Source of the DNA: Candidatus Protochlamydia phocaeensis
GTDB taxonomy: Bacteria; Chlamydiota; Chlamydiia; Chlamydiales; Parachlamydiaceae
DNA length: 64,000 bases
NCBI RefSeq assembly: GCF_001545115.1
Contig: NZ_FCNU01000011.1
Location: 248,001 to 312,000 of the forward strand
Direction: 5' to 3'
The notes beneath the pieces were generated by a model. The model was not told the origin of the DNA, made no database searches, and worked only from the letters and a program-made list of their open reading frames with translations. The stretch's first letter is position 1; every line of letters starts with the position of its first letter. Positions 36,159-44,128 of the stretch are shown one piece after another. The position numbers were made by a program, and so were the translations under genes.

Positions 36159-36902
36159 TCATTTTTTTTGCTTAGAAGAGCCTTTGGGATTAGAAAGAAT
36201 ATCTAAAATATACGTCGGCTTTAACACTTCATCTGTATGAAAATGAGCAACGGAAACACGCCAATCGTTCTGATCAATAGAGTCCTGGGCAATTTTCTGC
36301 TTTATCTTAAAAAAATCCCCCTCCCCTCTTCCCTTAATAGTAAATTGATGATCTGAAGAAGAGAAAAGTTTTTTAGGCTCAATATTTTTATTTTTTAAAG
36401 AATTATAAGATATCAACCCGCGCTCTTGCAGCGTATTTATTGTCGAAATATTGATATAGACATGGATGCACTTGTTCGCAGCGGAAAGATAATGAATCCC
36501 TGTCAATTTAGAGCCATCTGTTTTTTGATAAATCTCATGCAATTTGTCATAAAATTGCGCTTGCGTCCGAACCACAATCATTCCTTTTTCGGCTTTTTGA
36601 ATCGCCTCTACTTGTAATTTTATAGACGCGGAGCTATCAGCCTTTAGCTCGGGCAATAGATCTAACCTCTGGGCAATTGCTTTCCATAAATAATCGCTTT
36701 CGGAAAGCGCCTTCCATTTTTTGCATACCAAAGAAGCCCGATAAAGCGAATGCTGATCTAAATAGGAGAAAATCATCAAGGCTAGCTCCGGAATATCAAC
36801 GAAGCCACTACGCTCGACAGCAAAGTCTTCCTCTCCAGGAATAGAACTTATACCGGCTACAGACGGAAAAAAATCAGAAGGAGAAGAGGTTATTAAAAAC
36901 AT
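36159..36902 (-). CDS. F-box domain protein, candidate host-ubiquitin-pathway effector
   Basis: 247 aa from ATG 36902 (a TTG two codons upstream is the longer option). Residues 36-78 form an F-box: DIPELALMIFSYLD, then YRASLVCKKWKALSESDYLW with the conserved Pro, Leu and Cys-Lys-x-Trp positions. F-box proteins recruit substrates to host SCF ubiquitin ligases through Skp1. The C-terminal ~165 residues match no substrate-binding repeat (LRR, WD40 or ankyrin); they are mixed alpha/beta with a basic tail. There is no signal peptide; type III secretion is inferred. F-box effectors are known from Legionella and are reported as expanded in amoeba-associated chlamydiae. Confidence 0.88.
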   Translation of the reverse strand: MFLITSSPSDFFPSVAGISSIPGEEDFAVERSGFVDIPELALMIFSYLDQHSLYRASLVCKKWKALSESDYLWKAIAQRLDLLPELKADSSASIKLQVEAIQKAEKGMIVVRTQAQFYDKLHEIYQKTDGSKLTGIHYLSAANKCIHVYINISTINTLQERGLISYNSLKNKNIEPKKLFSSSDHQFTIKGRGEGDFFKIKQKIAQDSIDQNDWRVSVAHFHTDEVLKPTYILDILSNPKGSSKQKK

Positions 36903-37109
36903 AAACAAAGACCTATATTCAATTCATTAATATAATAACAATAACAATCAACCATTATCAATAATGTTTATTTTAAAAACAACAAAAATCAATTAACTAA
37001 AAAGTTAAAATAAAACAAATAAAATAAAACAAATCGTAAAAAATTATATATTGACATTAAGAATAGCTATACCGAAGTGAATGCATCGTCTAGGCTCGAA
37101 GATAAGCTC
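36903..37109. other. Very AT-rich promoter region
   Basis: 207 bases, mostly A/T with short repeats of AAAATAAAACAAAT. It holds the promoter of the leftward F-box gene. The segment at 37072 (CCGAAGTGAATGCATCG) is a fragment of the dispersed repeat seen at 24.05 and 54.70 kb. Confidence 0.4.
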
Positions 37110-38480
37110 TTATCCGCCTGCCGTCTCTTGGACGCGTGGATCGGTCTTCTTAATAATGATACTGACGTTCTTTTGATTGAAACCCTTGTAGCCTTCCCGC
37201 CTCTGCAGGTTTTCCAAATGACTTCCAAGAGCGCCTTGGGATAAGAATTTATGTGCATGCTCTTCAGAGATTTTTTTATCGGCAAGCAATCTTTGCACGC
37301 GCTTAGGATCCACCTGCCAAACTTCTCCTGCCGTAAAGGCTTGCCTTAAGTAAGGAAAAGAACTAAAAGGACTCATCATTTTAACGCCCCGCTTAGCCAG
37401 ATCTTCTGTTAGCTCTTCAAACATGAATTGGGCCTCTAAGTGGTGCATGCCGGCTTTTAAGATAGAATCTCCATGCAAGGCGCACCAAAGGCCAATCGTA
37501 CCTAATTGAGGAAGCTCCGGCAGAGGTTGATGAGCAATGTCGCCTTGGATTTCATCAGGGGCCAGATCGACATCTAAGAATAGAACTAGTCGACAGACGG
37601 CATTCTCCATCACTTGAGCTCCCCAGCCAGCCTCTTCTCCGGCATAGAAGCGTTCACGGCAAGTAAATCCCAAAAGTTCAAATAGCTCGACTAACTGATG
37701 AAAATGCTTTCTGGAAGAGCGGAAGGTATGATGATCATGATTAGCCCATCCCATTCCTAAGCTATCTTGGCGGTTTTTTTGTATTTGTCCCGCTGTATTC
37801 CTTGCTTGCCAATAACGCCTTTCCGCCTCTAACACTGTCCAAGCAGCCCGATGCTGCCCCATACGGTGGACAAATTCTTTAGCCAAAGCAAAAGCCCATT
37901 GCATGGCCTGCTCTTCGTCTTCGATACTTCTCGGCCGCCTTTGCCACAATTCTAATGCTTCTTGATAGATATGGATGACTTCCGGGTTTTCTTCTGTCGG
38001 CATAAGAGTCTGCGTTCCACGCCTCTCAACAACCCATAAGGCCGTTTCCTGCTCCGTATGCACACAGCAGCGACGATAGTTTCCAAATAAAGCGCCCTCA
38101 ATGGGAATATCAGTGCCTCCGCGGGCCATTAAAAAGTCAGCAAGCGAATCGACAGCGACAGCAATCCCCACAGGCTCGGACGCGCTTTGCTTAATGACAA
38201 GGCGTGGAAGCTGGGCACCCGGATGGTGATAAACAAGGGCATTTTCTTCCAGCAACTGCTGGATAAAACCTGAAGATTGCAGTTGCTGTTCTAATTCTGG
38301 AGAATGGGCGACTACAATATGGTCAAGCCAATCGAATAAACGCGTACTAGTCCGCTCAAGCAGGTTTGTCTGCAGCTGGGCAATCGCTTTATTTGCAGCG
38401 GCAGCGCTTTCAAGAGCATCTAAAATAAGTCGTTCTGCTTTTGGCTGGCATTCCCATTGAAAGGCAGCATTGATATTCAT
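37110..38480 (-). CDS. Conserved protein of unknown function after hldE
   Basis: About 456 aa from ATG 38480, which has GGAG 6 bases upstream; ATG 38492 is an alternative. Contains RGGTDIPIEGALFGNYRRCC, DHHTFRSSRKHFHQLVELF and CRERFYAGEEAGWGAQVMEN, a set I recall from planctomycete and verrucomicrobial proteins without known function. The many His, Glu and Asp residues (NHDHHTF, FYAGEEAGWG, LDVDLAPDE) could form a metal or active site. It lies 31 bases after hldE and is probably part of the hldD-hldE operon, but a role in LPS is only inferred from position. Confidence 0.82.
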   Translation of the reverse strand: MNINAAFQWECQPKAERLILDALESAAAANKAIAQLQTNLLERTSTRLFDWLDHIVVAHSPELEQQLQSSGFIQQLLEENALVYHHPGAQLPRLVIKQSASEPVGIAVAVDSLADFLMARGGTDIPIEGALFGNYRRCCVHTEQETALWVVERRGTQTLMPTEENPEVIHIYQEALELWQRRPRSIEDEEQAMQWAFALAKEFVHRMGQHRAAWTVLEAERRYWQARNTAGQIQKNRQDSLGMGWANHDHHTFRSSRKHFHQLVELFELLGFTCRERFYAGEEAGWGAQVMENAVCRLVLFLDVDLAPDEIQGDIAHQPLPELPQLGTIGLWCALHGDSILKAGMHHLEAQFMFEELTEDLAKRGVKMMSPFSSFPYLRQAFTAGEVWQVDPKRVQRLLADKKISEEHAHKFLSQGALGSHLENLQRREGYKGFNQKNVSIIIKKTDPRVQETAGG

Positions 38481-38511
38481 CGCACTCTCCATCCATGGTT
38501 GAAATTCTTTG

Positions 38512-39849
38512 TTATTTATTCAAAGCCAAGCTTTCCAAAAGCGAAGATGTTAATTGGCAAGGTCTCAGCTGATGCTCGTTAAATTCATATGTCGCTAAGG
38601 GATGAGCTTGGCGGCTTAAAAAATTCATATTCTCTTGATGAATTAAAATAAAGCTCACTTCTCTTAAAGATGCAAGCATATCAATAAAATTTTGCGAAGG
38701 CTGAGGATCTTTAATATAAACTAATAAGGATTCTCCATCGTTAGTCAATTGCTTAATAGTTTGAAATAATTTAGGGGTAAGCATTTCTCCGCTAGAAACA
38801 ACAAGAATATGAAAAGGCTTTTTTTTCAATACTTCCCGCAAAACAAACAAGCGCTCTCGATCAAATACTTTATGGCACATATCACTTTCAAATAACCGAT
38901 GGGCGAGGTCGGACAAACTGACTCTCGCACAGCCGACATGTTCGATCGCGATTCCGGCAGCGACATTGCATAATTGGGCAGCTTCTGCATAAGACAGCTG
39001 ATTGGCAAGGGCATAGGCTAGCATCGCAAGCACGGTGTCGCCGGCTCCCGTCACATCTTTTACCTCTTTTGCATGGACAGGAAAATCTTGCCGCGCGCCT
39101 GACGCTTCGAATACAGAAATGCCGGCCTCCGAACGCGTAACCATGAGCATTTGCGCTTGGGTGATCTGCAAAACTTTGCGAGACACGTCCTCTAGGGGAG
39201 CATGGGCCGGCATTCCTGCCGCCGCGTACACTTCTGACAGATTAGGCTTAATGATTGTTGTTCCCTGATATTTGCTGAAATCTTGTCCTTTGGGATCCGT
39301 AATAACAATGATTTGCCGTTCTTTAGCCTGTTGAATAATTGCCTGGGTTAACTTCGGCGTTAAAAACCCTTTACCATAATCGGATAACGCAATGATCTTG
39401 ACATCCTGCATCAGCGCCGGCAGGGCATTTATTAATTCCTCTTCCAAATGGCCGGATAAAGGAATGGCTTGTTCAAAATCTACGCGAACAATTTGCTGAT
39501 TGTCGGCAATGATTCGATTTTTAACCGGGGTTCGATAGGACTCTTGTACAAAAATGGAGTCCGCCCCTACTCCCTCTTGCTGCAAAGCCTTGCACAGCAT
39601 ATCGCCAGCCCAATCTTTACCTATGCGGCCTAGCGGAATAACTGTCGCCCCCAAAGAGATCAAGTTAAGAATGACATTTCCAGCTCCGCCCGGACGATGC
39701 TCTTCATGATGCACATGGATAACGGCAACAGGCGCTTCAGGGGAAATGCGGCGTGCCTTTCCTACGGTATAGGAATCGAGAAGCATATCTCCAACCACCA
39801 TTACCTTGGCCGGATTCAAAGACCCAAGAATATTCGCAAGCTTTACCAT
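38512..39849 (-). CDS. hldE: Heptose-7-phosphate kinase (HldE-type) with atypical C-terminal domain
   Basis: 445 aa. Residues about 1-315 are a PfkB-type sugar kinase: VVGDMLLDSYTVGKARRISP, HRPGGAGNVILNL, ITDPKGQDFSKY, IIKPNLSEVYAA and the catalytic VTGAGDTVLAMLAYAL. This fits D-glycero-beta-D-manno-heptose-7-phosphate kinase, making ADP-heptose precursors for LPS. In bifunctional HldE a cytidylyltransferase-type domain with an HxGH motif follows. Here the last ~125 residues (FHILVVSSGEMLTPKLFQTI and onward) keep the size and a similar first strand but lack HxGH, so adenylyltransferase activity is doubtful. It overlaps hldD by 7 bases. Confidence 0.88.
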   Translation of the reverse strand: MVKLANILGSLNPAKVMVVGDMLLDSYTVGKARRISPEAPVAVIHVHHEEHRPGGAGNVILNLISLGATVIPLGRIGKDWAGDMLCKALQQEGVGADSIFVQESYRTPVKNRIIADNQQIVRVDFEQAIPLSGHLEEELINALPALMQDVKIIALSDYGKGFLTPKLTQAIIQQAKERQIIVITDPKGQDFSKYQGTTIIKPNLSEVYAAAGMPAHAPLEDVSRKVLQITQAQMLMVTRSEAGISVFEASGARQDFPVHAKEVKDVTGAGDTVLAMLAYALANQLSYAEAAQLCNVAAGIAIEHVGCARVSLSDLAHRLFESDMCHKVFDRERLFVLREVLKKKPFHILVVSSGEMLTPKLFQTIKQLTNDGESLLVYIKDPQPSQNFIDMLASLREVSFILIHQENMNFLSRQAHPLATYEFNEHQLRPCQLTSSLLESLALNK

Positions 39850-40832
39850 ACCCTTCCTGGCAATAAATATTTTCTTACATAATCAAAGATTGCATCTTTT
39901 AATGACAGGCAATGCGCCTGCTCTTTTAAAACGTGAAGCGTTTTCGTCATATCAGCACGGCTGTAATTTTGATATTTAGCAACTAATTCCGTCGGCATAT
40001 CGATATAGTCAATTTTAGGCTCTCTATCCATTGCATGGAAAACCGATCGGGCCAACTCATTCCACGTCGAGGCAACGCCGCTCCCAATATTATACAACCC
40101 TCCCGCGTCATTCTCCAAGAAGGCGCAGGTCATTCTCACGGCGTCTTTGACGTAGATAAAGTCCCTCTTTTGCTCGCCATCGGCAAAATGGGCCGGATCC
40201 GAAGATTTAAATAGCCTTACCCTCTCTCCTTTTAATATTTGCGGAACCATGCGGGTAATGGCAGAGGCCATTCGCCCTTTATGCCATTCGTTAGGTCCAA
40301 AAACATTAAAATATTTTAATCCGACCAACTGATTTAATACCCCTTCATTAAATGCCCATTGGTCAAAAAGCTGCTTGGAAAAGCCATACATATTGAGGGG
40401 ATGCAAATCATACAACTTATCTTCATTGTCCACAAATCCTTTAGTTCCATCTCCATAAGTAGCAGCTGAAGACGCATAGATAAAACGCTGTTCATTTTTC
40501 AAGGCATATTCCGCCAATCGCACACTGAAGCGATAATTATTCTCAAGCAGATAGCTTGCATTCGTCTCCATGGTATCTGAGCAGGCGCCTAAATGAATAA
40601 ACGCTTCTATAATCGACTCGCGTCCGACCAGCCACCCAAAGAGCTGCTCTTTAGACAAAATATCAACAAATCGCTTGCCAACTAAATTTTTCCATTTCTC
40701 TGAAGAACGCAATTCATCCACAATAATGATATTGCTCATTCCCTTATCATTTAAATGGCGCACCACACAGGATCCAATAAATCCAGCCCCTCCTGTAATA
40801 ACAATGAGCTGATCATCAAACATTTTCATCAT
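39843..40832 (-). CDS. hldD: ADP-L-glycero-D-manno-heptose 6-epimerase
   Basis: 329 aa SDR-type epimerase that converts ADP-D,D-heptose to ADP-L,D-heptose for the LPS inner core. The NAD(P) loop is VITGGAGFIGSCVVRHLND. HLGACSDTMETNASYLLENN, YASSAATYGDGT and the YGFSKQLFD catalytic Tyr-x3-Lys follow, then KYFNVFGPNEWHKGRMAS and KRDFIYVKDAV, all HldD-like. Several ATGs are clustered at the start; GAGGTGAA precedes them. The 3' end overlaps hldE by 7 bases, giving a coupled heptose operon. Chlamydiaceae LPS lacks heptose, so this points to a different LPS core. Confidence 0.95.
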   Translation of the reverse strand: MMKMFDDQLIVITGGAGFIGSCVVRHLNDKGMSNIIIVDELRSSEKWKNLVGKRFVDILSKEQLFGWLVGRESIIEAFIHLGACSDTMETNASYLLENNYRFSVRLAEYALKNEQRFIYASSAATYGDGTKGFVDNEDKLYDLHPLNMYGFSKQLFDQWAFNEGVLNQLVGLKYFNVFGPNEWHKGRMASAITRMVPQILKGERVRLFKSSDPAHFADGEQKRDFIYVKDAVRMTCAFLENDAGGLYNIGSGVASTWNELARSVFHAMDREPKIDYIDMPTELVAKYQNYSRADMTKTLHVLKEQAHCLSLKDAIFDYVRKYLLPGRVW

Positions 40833-40974
40833 TTCACCTCACTAACCCGCTTCATTTTAAGAAATCCGCTTGCAAATTGTAAAAGGGTGCCGCCGAATTT
40901 CCCCTAATCTAGATTCAACGATAGCCTCCACTCTCAAGCAAGAATTTAAATAGAAAAAAATAAAGAATAAAATG
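40833..40974. other. Promoter region of hldD-hldE operon
   Basis: Non-coding, AT-rich stretch upstream of hldD bounded by a repeat. No defined promoter boxes or operator stand out. Confidence 0.35.
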
Positions 40975-41062
40975 TCTTAAAAGGTGTATTAAAACGCTAA
41001 TGACCTAGATTTGAGGTTATTACGGGTTTTAAATACACCCTCTTAGAGACTGTCGTCGAATT
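40975..41062. repeat. Dispersed palindromic repeat, compact copy with both ends
   Basis: GTCTTAAAAGGTGTATTAAA then ACGCTAATGACCTAGATTTG at the left, and GGGTTTTAAATACACCCTCT followed by TAGAGACTGTCGTCGAATTC at the right. The ends are inverted repeats of each other (about 20 of 25 positions), forming a small hairpin element. It is a useful reference copy for defining family A termini. Confidence 0.7.
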
Positions 41063-41291
41063 CATAATAGTGCAGCTAAAATAGCAAAAGAGGACAAACT
41101 TTACTAGTTATAGTTATTCGCCTAAAGCGTGTCCTCACATTCATAATCGTCTATATTTGAGATTGTTCTCTCCCTAAAAGGCAATAAGAGAGCAGATAAG
41201 ATTAAGCGCCTATTGCCCCTATCGCTTTCTAAGGAAAAACCCACTCGAATTCAGGCAATTATCCATTTAGGGCACGCCCTAAGCCGTGTCC
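41063..41291. other. Intergenic region, no gene; ends with a family B motif
   Basis: Between repeat 40975-41062 and the zinc-ribbon gene. About 41262-41299 holds TTTAGGGCACGCCCTAA then GCCGTGTCCCTAG, a palindromic motif shared with 11.97, 16.18 and 22.25 kb. It contains the TAG stop of the zinc-ribbon gene. Confidence 0.45.
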
Positions 41292-41489
41292 CTAGTTTAT
41301 TTCGTTCTCTTTATCAAAAAAGCGCTGGCTGAGCTCCGGATAACCCGCTTGGCGCAGTTGAATTGCCGTTAATTTGATTTTATTAAGCAAAAGAAGCTGG
41401 CATTCGCAACGGCGGCATACAATGACCGGTTCGGCATGTTCAGCGGAGCAAAGAGGGCAAATCCAGAGATTTTCAAGCATCTCATCCAT
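41292..41489 (-). CDS. Small zinc-ribbon protein
   Basis: 65 aa. Two cysteine knuckles, WICPLCSAEH and VCRRCECQL, spaced 15 residues apart, form a typical zinc ribbon. A helical Lys/Gln/Leu-rich C-terminus follows. TAGGTAAAATA precedes the ATG. The function is unknown: zinc ribbons of this size may bind nucleic acid or a protein partner. The stop lies in a short palindromic repeat. Confidence 0.68.
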   Translation of the reverse strand: MDEMLENLWICPLCSAEHAEPVIVCRRCECQLLLLNKIKLTAIQLRQAGYPELSQRFFDKENEIN

Positions 41490-41811
41490 TATTTTACCTA
41501 GAGGAAAACATCAATTTTGACTCAATTCGTATATAGCAAACCATGCGCGTTGATTGCAATCTAGTTATTTTCTTCTATCAAGAACAATTTATTTTTATAG
41601 AAGATTAAATTTTCTCAACAACCGGATTTATTTAATTTTCTAATTTTACTATTATTAGTAAAAATGCGGATTTTTCTCGAAAAGGGTTTCTAAAACTATT
41701 TTTTGTGTCTTAAAAACCTTCTATCGCAAACAAGATATTAAAACTGAACGCATTTATAAATAATTTATTTAAAAATACTAATTTTAATCACTTATCTCAA
41801 AGGTTACCAAT
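41490..41811. other. AT-rich upstream region of the bZIP-like gene
   Basis: 322 bases without a gene and clearly more AT-rich than its surroundings. Contains the perfect palindrome TTTTACT-ATTATT-AGTAAAA at 41644-41663, a possible operator. No repeat family member seen. Confidence 0.4.
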
Positions 41812-42846
41812 ATGAGTTCTTATTCATCTCAAACCGGTTCTTCTTCTTTTTTTCCAGGCTATGATTCCCTTTGGAATCCAAGTTATGATTTCCTTTGGAA
41901 TGATGAAGAAGGAGGGAGGACCGGGCTTTTACCGGACACGTTAGCCACCCCTCCTGTTGATCAAATCCCTTCTTCGGCCCCCCTTGTTCAACCAGTCCAT
42001 CAAATCGGCATGCAATCCTTGCAACCCCCCGCATCTTCAAATGCCCCCTTATTTATTTCTTTAGAAGGATTCATTTCTCTTACTCCTCAGGTTTCCACGC
42101 CATCCCTTTCTTATCTTAATTTCCCTCCTCATTCATCTAATGGGCAAGACCCATCCACCGTCACCGATTTTAATCCTTTCTTCTTTGACTTCTCTCCTAA
42201 GCTAGCCGAGCAGCCTGTCATGACAATCAAGCAAGAAGAGTGTAAGCGTGAAATTGAAATCCCAGATGAAGTGAATGCCTCAAACGTTTCGTCTTCAAAA
42301 AAGAGAAAAAGAAGGCAATCGGAAGACGATAGGATAAAGGCACAAGTAGAAGAGCAAGAAGAAGTCCTAAATTTACAGGAAATAAAGCAAAGAAGACGCA
42401 AGGAAAAGAATCGTATCAGCGCTAAGCTATCCCGTGATCGCAAAAAGGAAATCGGAGATAAACACTTGTCAGAACTAAAAGAGTTTGATTCCATGGTCAA
42501 ACGGATCAATACCAAATGCGCGGTTTTGCCACAGTGCTTCTCTTCCTTGGATAATCTATCTTCACAACCTGAAGGGACTCACTCAAAGAACATAACGGTA
42601 GAAGAGATAGACCGCAGCAGCCAAAGAGAGCACATAGAAGAAATTGTCAACAATGCTTTGAGTCAAATTCAGATTCAAGAAAGACGGGCTCTCAAAGCCG
42701 AGACGGAACTAAGTTTAGCCCATCAAGAAATGGCAAGGCTTAAAAGAGAGATTCAAATATTAAGAAAGATGGAAAAGTATAGTCCTCAAACGCCTACCGC
42801 CTTGCCATCGACTCTTGCGCCATCAAATGAGTTCTCTTTTCTTTAA
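41812..42846 (+). CDS. Protein with eukaryote-like bZIP segment, candidate nuclear effector
   Basis: 344 aa, no signal peptide. Residues 1-130 are Ser/Pro/Phe/Asp-rich and low-complexity, like an activation domain (NPFFFDFSP, YDFLWNDEEGG). V-M-T-I-K140-Q-E matches a SUMO consensus. KKRKRR at 163-168 is a classical NLS-type cluster. Residues 193-212 (QRRRKEKNRISAKLSRDRKK) fit a bZIP basic region: N200, seven residues, R208, with Ser-Ala in the usual positions. The hydrophobic register L222, F225, V229, I232 continues at the GCN4 a/d spacing. A second coiled coil spans 273-322. A nuclear-targeted, host DNA-binding effector is inferred; a chance basic coiled coil is the main alternative. Confidence 0.8.
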   Translation: MSSYSSQTGSSSFFPGYDSLWNPSYDFLWNDEEGGRTGLLPDTLATPPVDQIPSSAPLVQPVHQIGMQSLQPPASSNAPLFISLEGFISLTPQVSTPSLSYLNFPPHSSNGQDPSTVTDFNPFFFDFSPKLAEQPVMTIKQEECKREIEIPDEVNASNVSSSKKRKRRQSEDDRIKAQVEEQEEVLNLQEIKQRRRKEKNRISAKLSRDRKKEIGDKHLSELKEFDSMVKRINTKCAVLPQCFSSLDNLSSQPEGTHSKNITVEEIDRSSQREHIEEIVNNALSQIQIQERRALKAETELSLAHQEMARLKREIQILRKMEKYSPQTPTALPSTLAPSNEFSFL

Positions 42847-42871
42847 TCTAAAGATAATGAGTTAAAAGAAG

Positions 42872-42911
42872 AAGCAGGGTTGCGCTTTGTTAGCCTAAGC
42901 CCTGCTTTCTT
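42872..42911 (+). terminator. Intrinsic terminator after the bZIP-like gene
   Basis: Stem AAGCAGGG / CCCTGCTT around a 20-base loop that can pair partly within itself, followed by TCTTTC. It begins 26 bases after the stop codon. Confidence 0.65.
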
Positions 42912-43056
42912 TCGCCATATTAAAAAAATAGGGCTAAAAATTTTCAGCGTTTCTAACCAAATTGAGCCGCAAAATCTACTTATGTGAGATGAGATAGGCT
43001 GTTAAAACTCAATCTAGCCCATTAGCAGTTTTAAGAAATTCTCTAAAGCACGCGTT

Positions 43057-43797
43057 TTAAACAAATATAGCGACCGCAGCTTGCCTTAATATTTTATTGC
43101 CATGCCGATAGCCAACGCGAATGGTCTGTGCAATTTTTCCCATTTGTCCTCCGGCTATGCGTTCTAACGCTTGATGCTCGTCTTCGTTGAATTCCTCTCC
43201 GGATTGCGGATCGATGAGATAAATGTGCATATTTTCCAAACGCGCTAGCATTTTATAGCGCAAATGATTGACTTGCCCTTGCCAAAGCCCGATGAGGTTT
43301 TCTACTAAAGGATGCCAATAAGGTAAATGAGCCAATAGTCCTTCTTTTTTAGGCAGCACGTTTAGCACTTGATGGCTCATTTGCTTGGAGTACTGAGACA
43401 AATCAAAAATCGCATCGGCAATTTCAATAAAAGCTTCTTGCGATTGCTTTTCTAAATACGCTTGCCTGTCATTTAGAAGTTCTATTTCTAAATCCGTCAA
43501 CTCCCCTTCTTTTTCGGATAGGCTTGCTATAGCAGGGAGAGCCCCTTCCGGCTCTTCCTCGTATTCTTCCCACTCTTCAGAAATGGCCATTAAGAGGCTA
43601 TCGAACTGAGACACCATTTTACCCATATTCTCAGCCATTATTTTAATATCCCGGCCTTGTTTCCGCAGTTCTAAACTGAGCCTTTCATTTTCCAAAACGC
43701 AATCATACAAGCTTGGCAATTTAAGGCTCTCATAAGCTTCTCGAACATCTTTTGGCCAATTGGAGGAAGGATCATTTTTCGAAGATTCATCGGTCAT
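43057..43797 (-). CDS. Divergent GrpE-like protein
   Basis: 246 aa. The N-terminal half is an acidic helical region (ENERLSLELRKQGRDIKIMA, EEWEEYEEEPEG). The C-terminal ~65 residues follow the GrpE beta-domain pattern: LIDPQSGEEFNEDEHQALER, then IAQTIRVGYRHGNKILRQAA with a hydrophobic ending. GrpE is the nucleotide-exchange factor for DnaK. This is much diverged and not beside dnaK or hrcA, so it is probably a paralogue serving an Hsp70-like partner elsewhere. A normal grpE is expected in the genome but not in this window. Confidence 0.65.
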   Translation of the reverse strand: MTDESSKNDPSSNWPKDVREAYESLKLPSLYDCVLENERLSLELRKQGRDIKIMAENMGKMVSQFDSLLMAISEEWEEYEEEPEGALPAIASLSEKEGELTDLEIELLNDRQAYLEKQSQEAFIEIADAIFDLSQYSKQMSHQVLNVLPKKEGLLAHLPYWHPLVENLIGLWQGQVNHLRYKMLARLENMHIYLIDPQSGEEFNEDEHQALERIAGGQMGKIAQTIRVGYRHGNKILRQAAVAIFV

Positions 43798-44128
43798 AGG
43801 AATGCATTACCTTTCTAAATTACCTCCGAATAGTAAAAGAGAGGAAAGATTTCTCACAAATATTATTAACGTGAATTAATGAAAACTTTAGCCCATGCCC
43901 TTTCATCCGCATGCATCCGTATTGATTAACAATCAGCTTAGCTGGCATTTCCATCCATGCGGGAGATTAATAACCTGCGCTTTGGGCTTTTTGCTCGTTG
44001 GACGGACATGAAAGCTCTTCCCGATCAAGAATGGCAAAAGGTCCATATTTTTTAATATTGGCTTGCTTGTCATTTGTCCATCTCCGCGGCTTTGATGCGA
44101 CCGAAAGAGCAACCTCAAAAAACTTTGG
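43798..44128. repeat. Intergenic region largely filled by a dispersed repeat
   Basis: About 43966-44132 matches the element at 13.43-13.59 kb: shared GGCTTTTTGCTC-type start, GGACATGAAAGCTCTTCCCG, TTTGTCCATCTCCGCGGCTT and AAAAACTTTGGTTAATA. A possible 91-aa reading frame here is not credible. The right edge (GGTTAATACC) contains the ispE stop. Confidence 0.6.

Noticed and set aside
40975-41062. Considered the recurrent repeats as a CRISPR array
   Set aside because: Copies are single, palindromic and scattered kilobases apart with variable interiors; there is no regular repeat-spacer unit and no cas gene.
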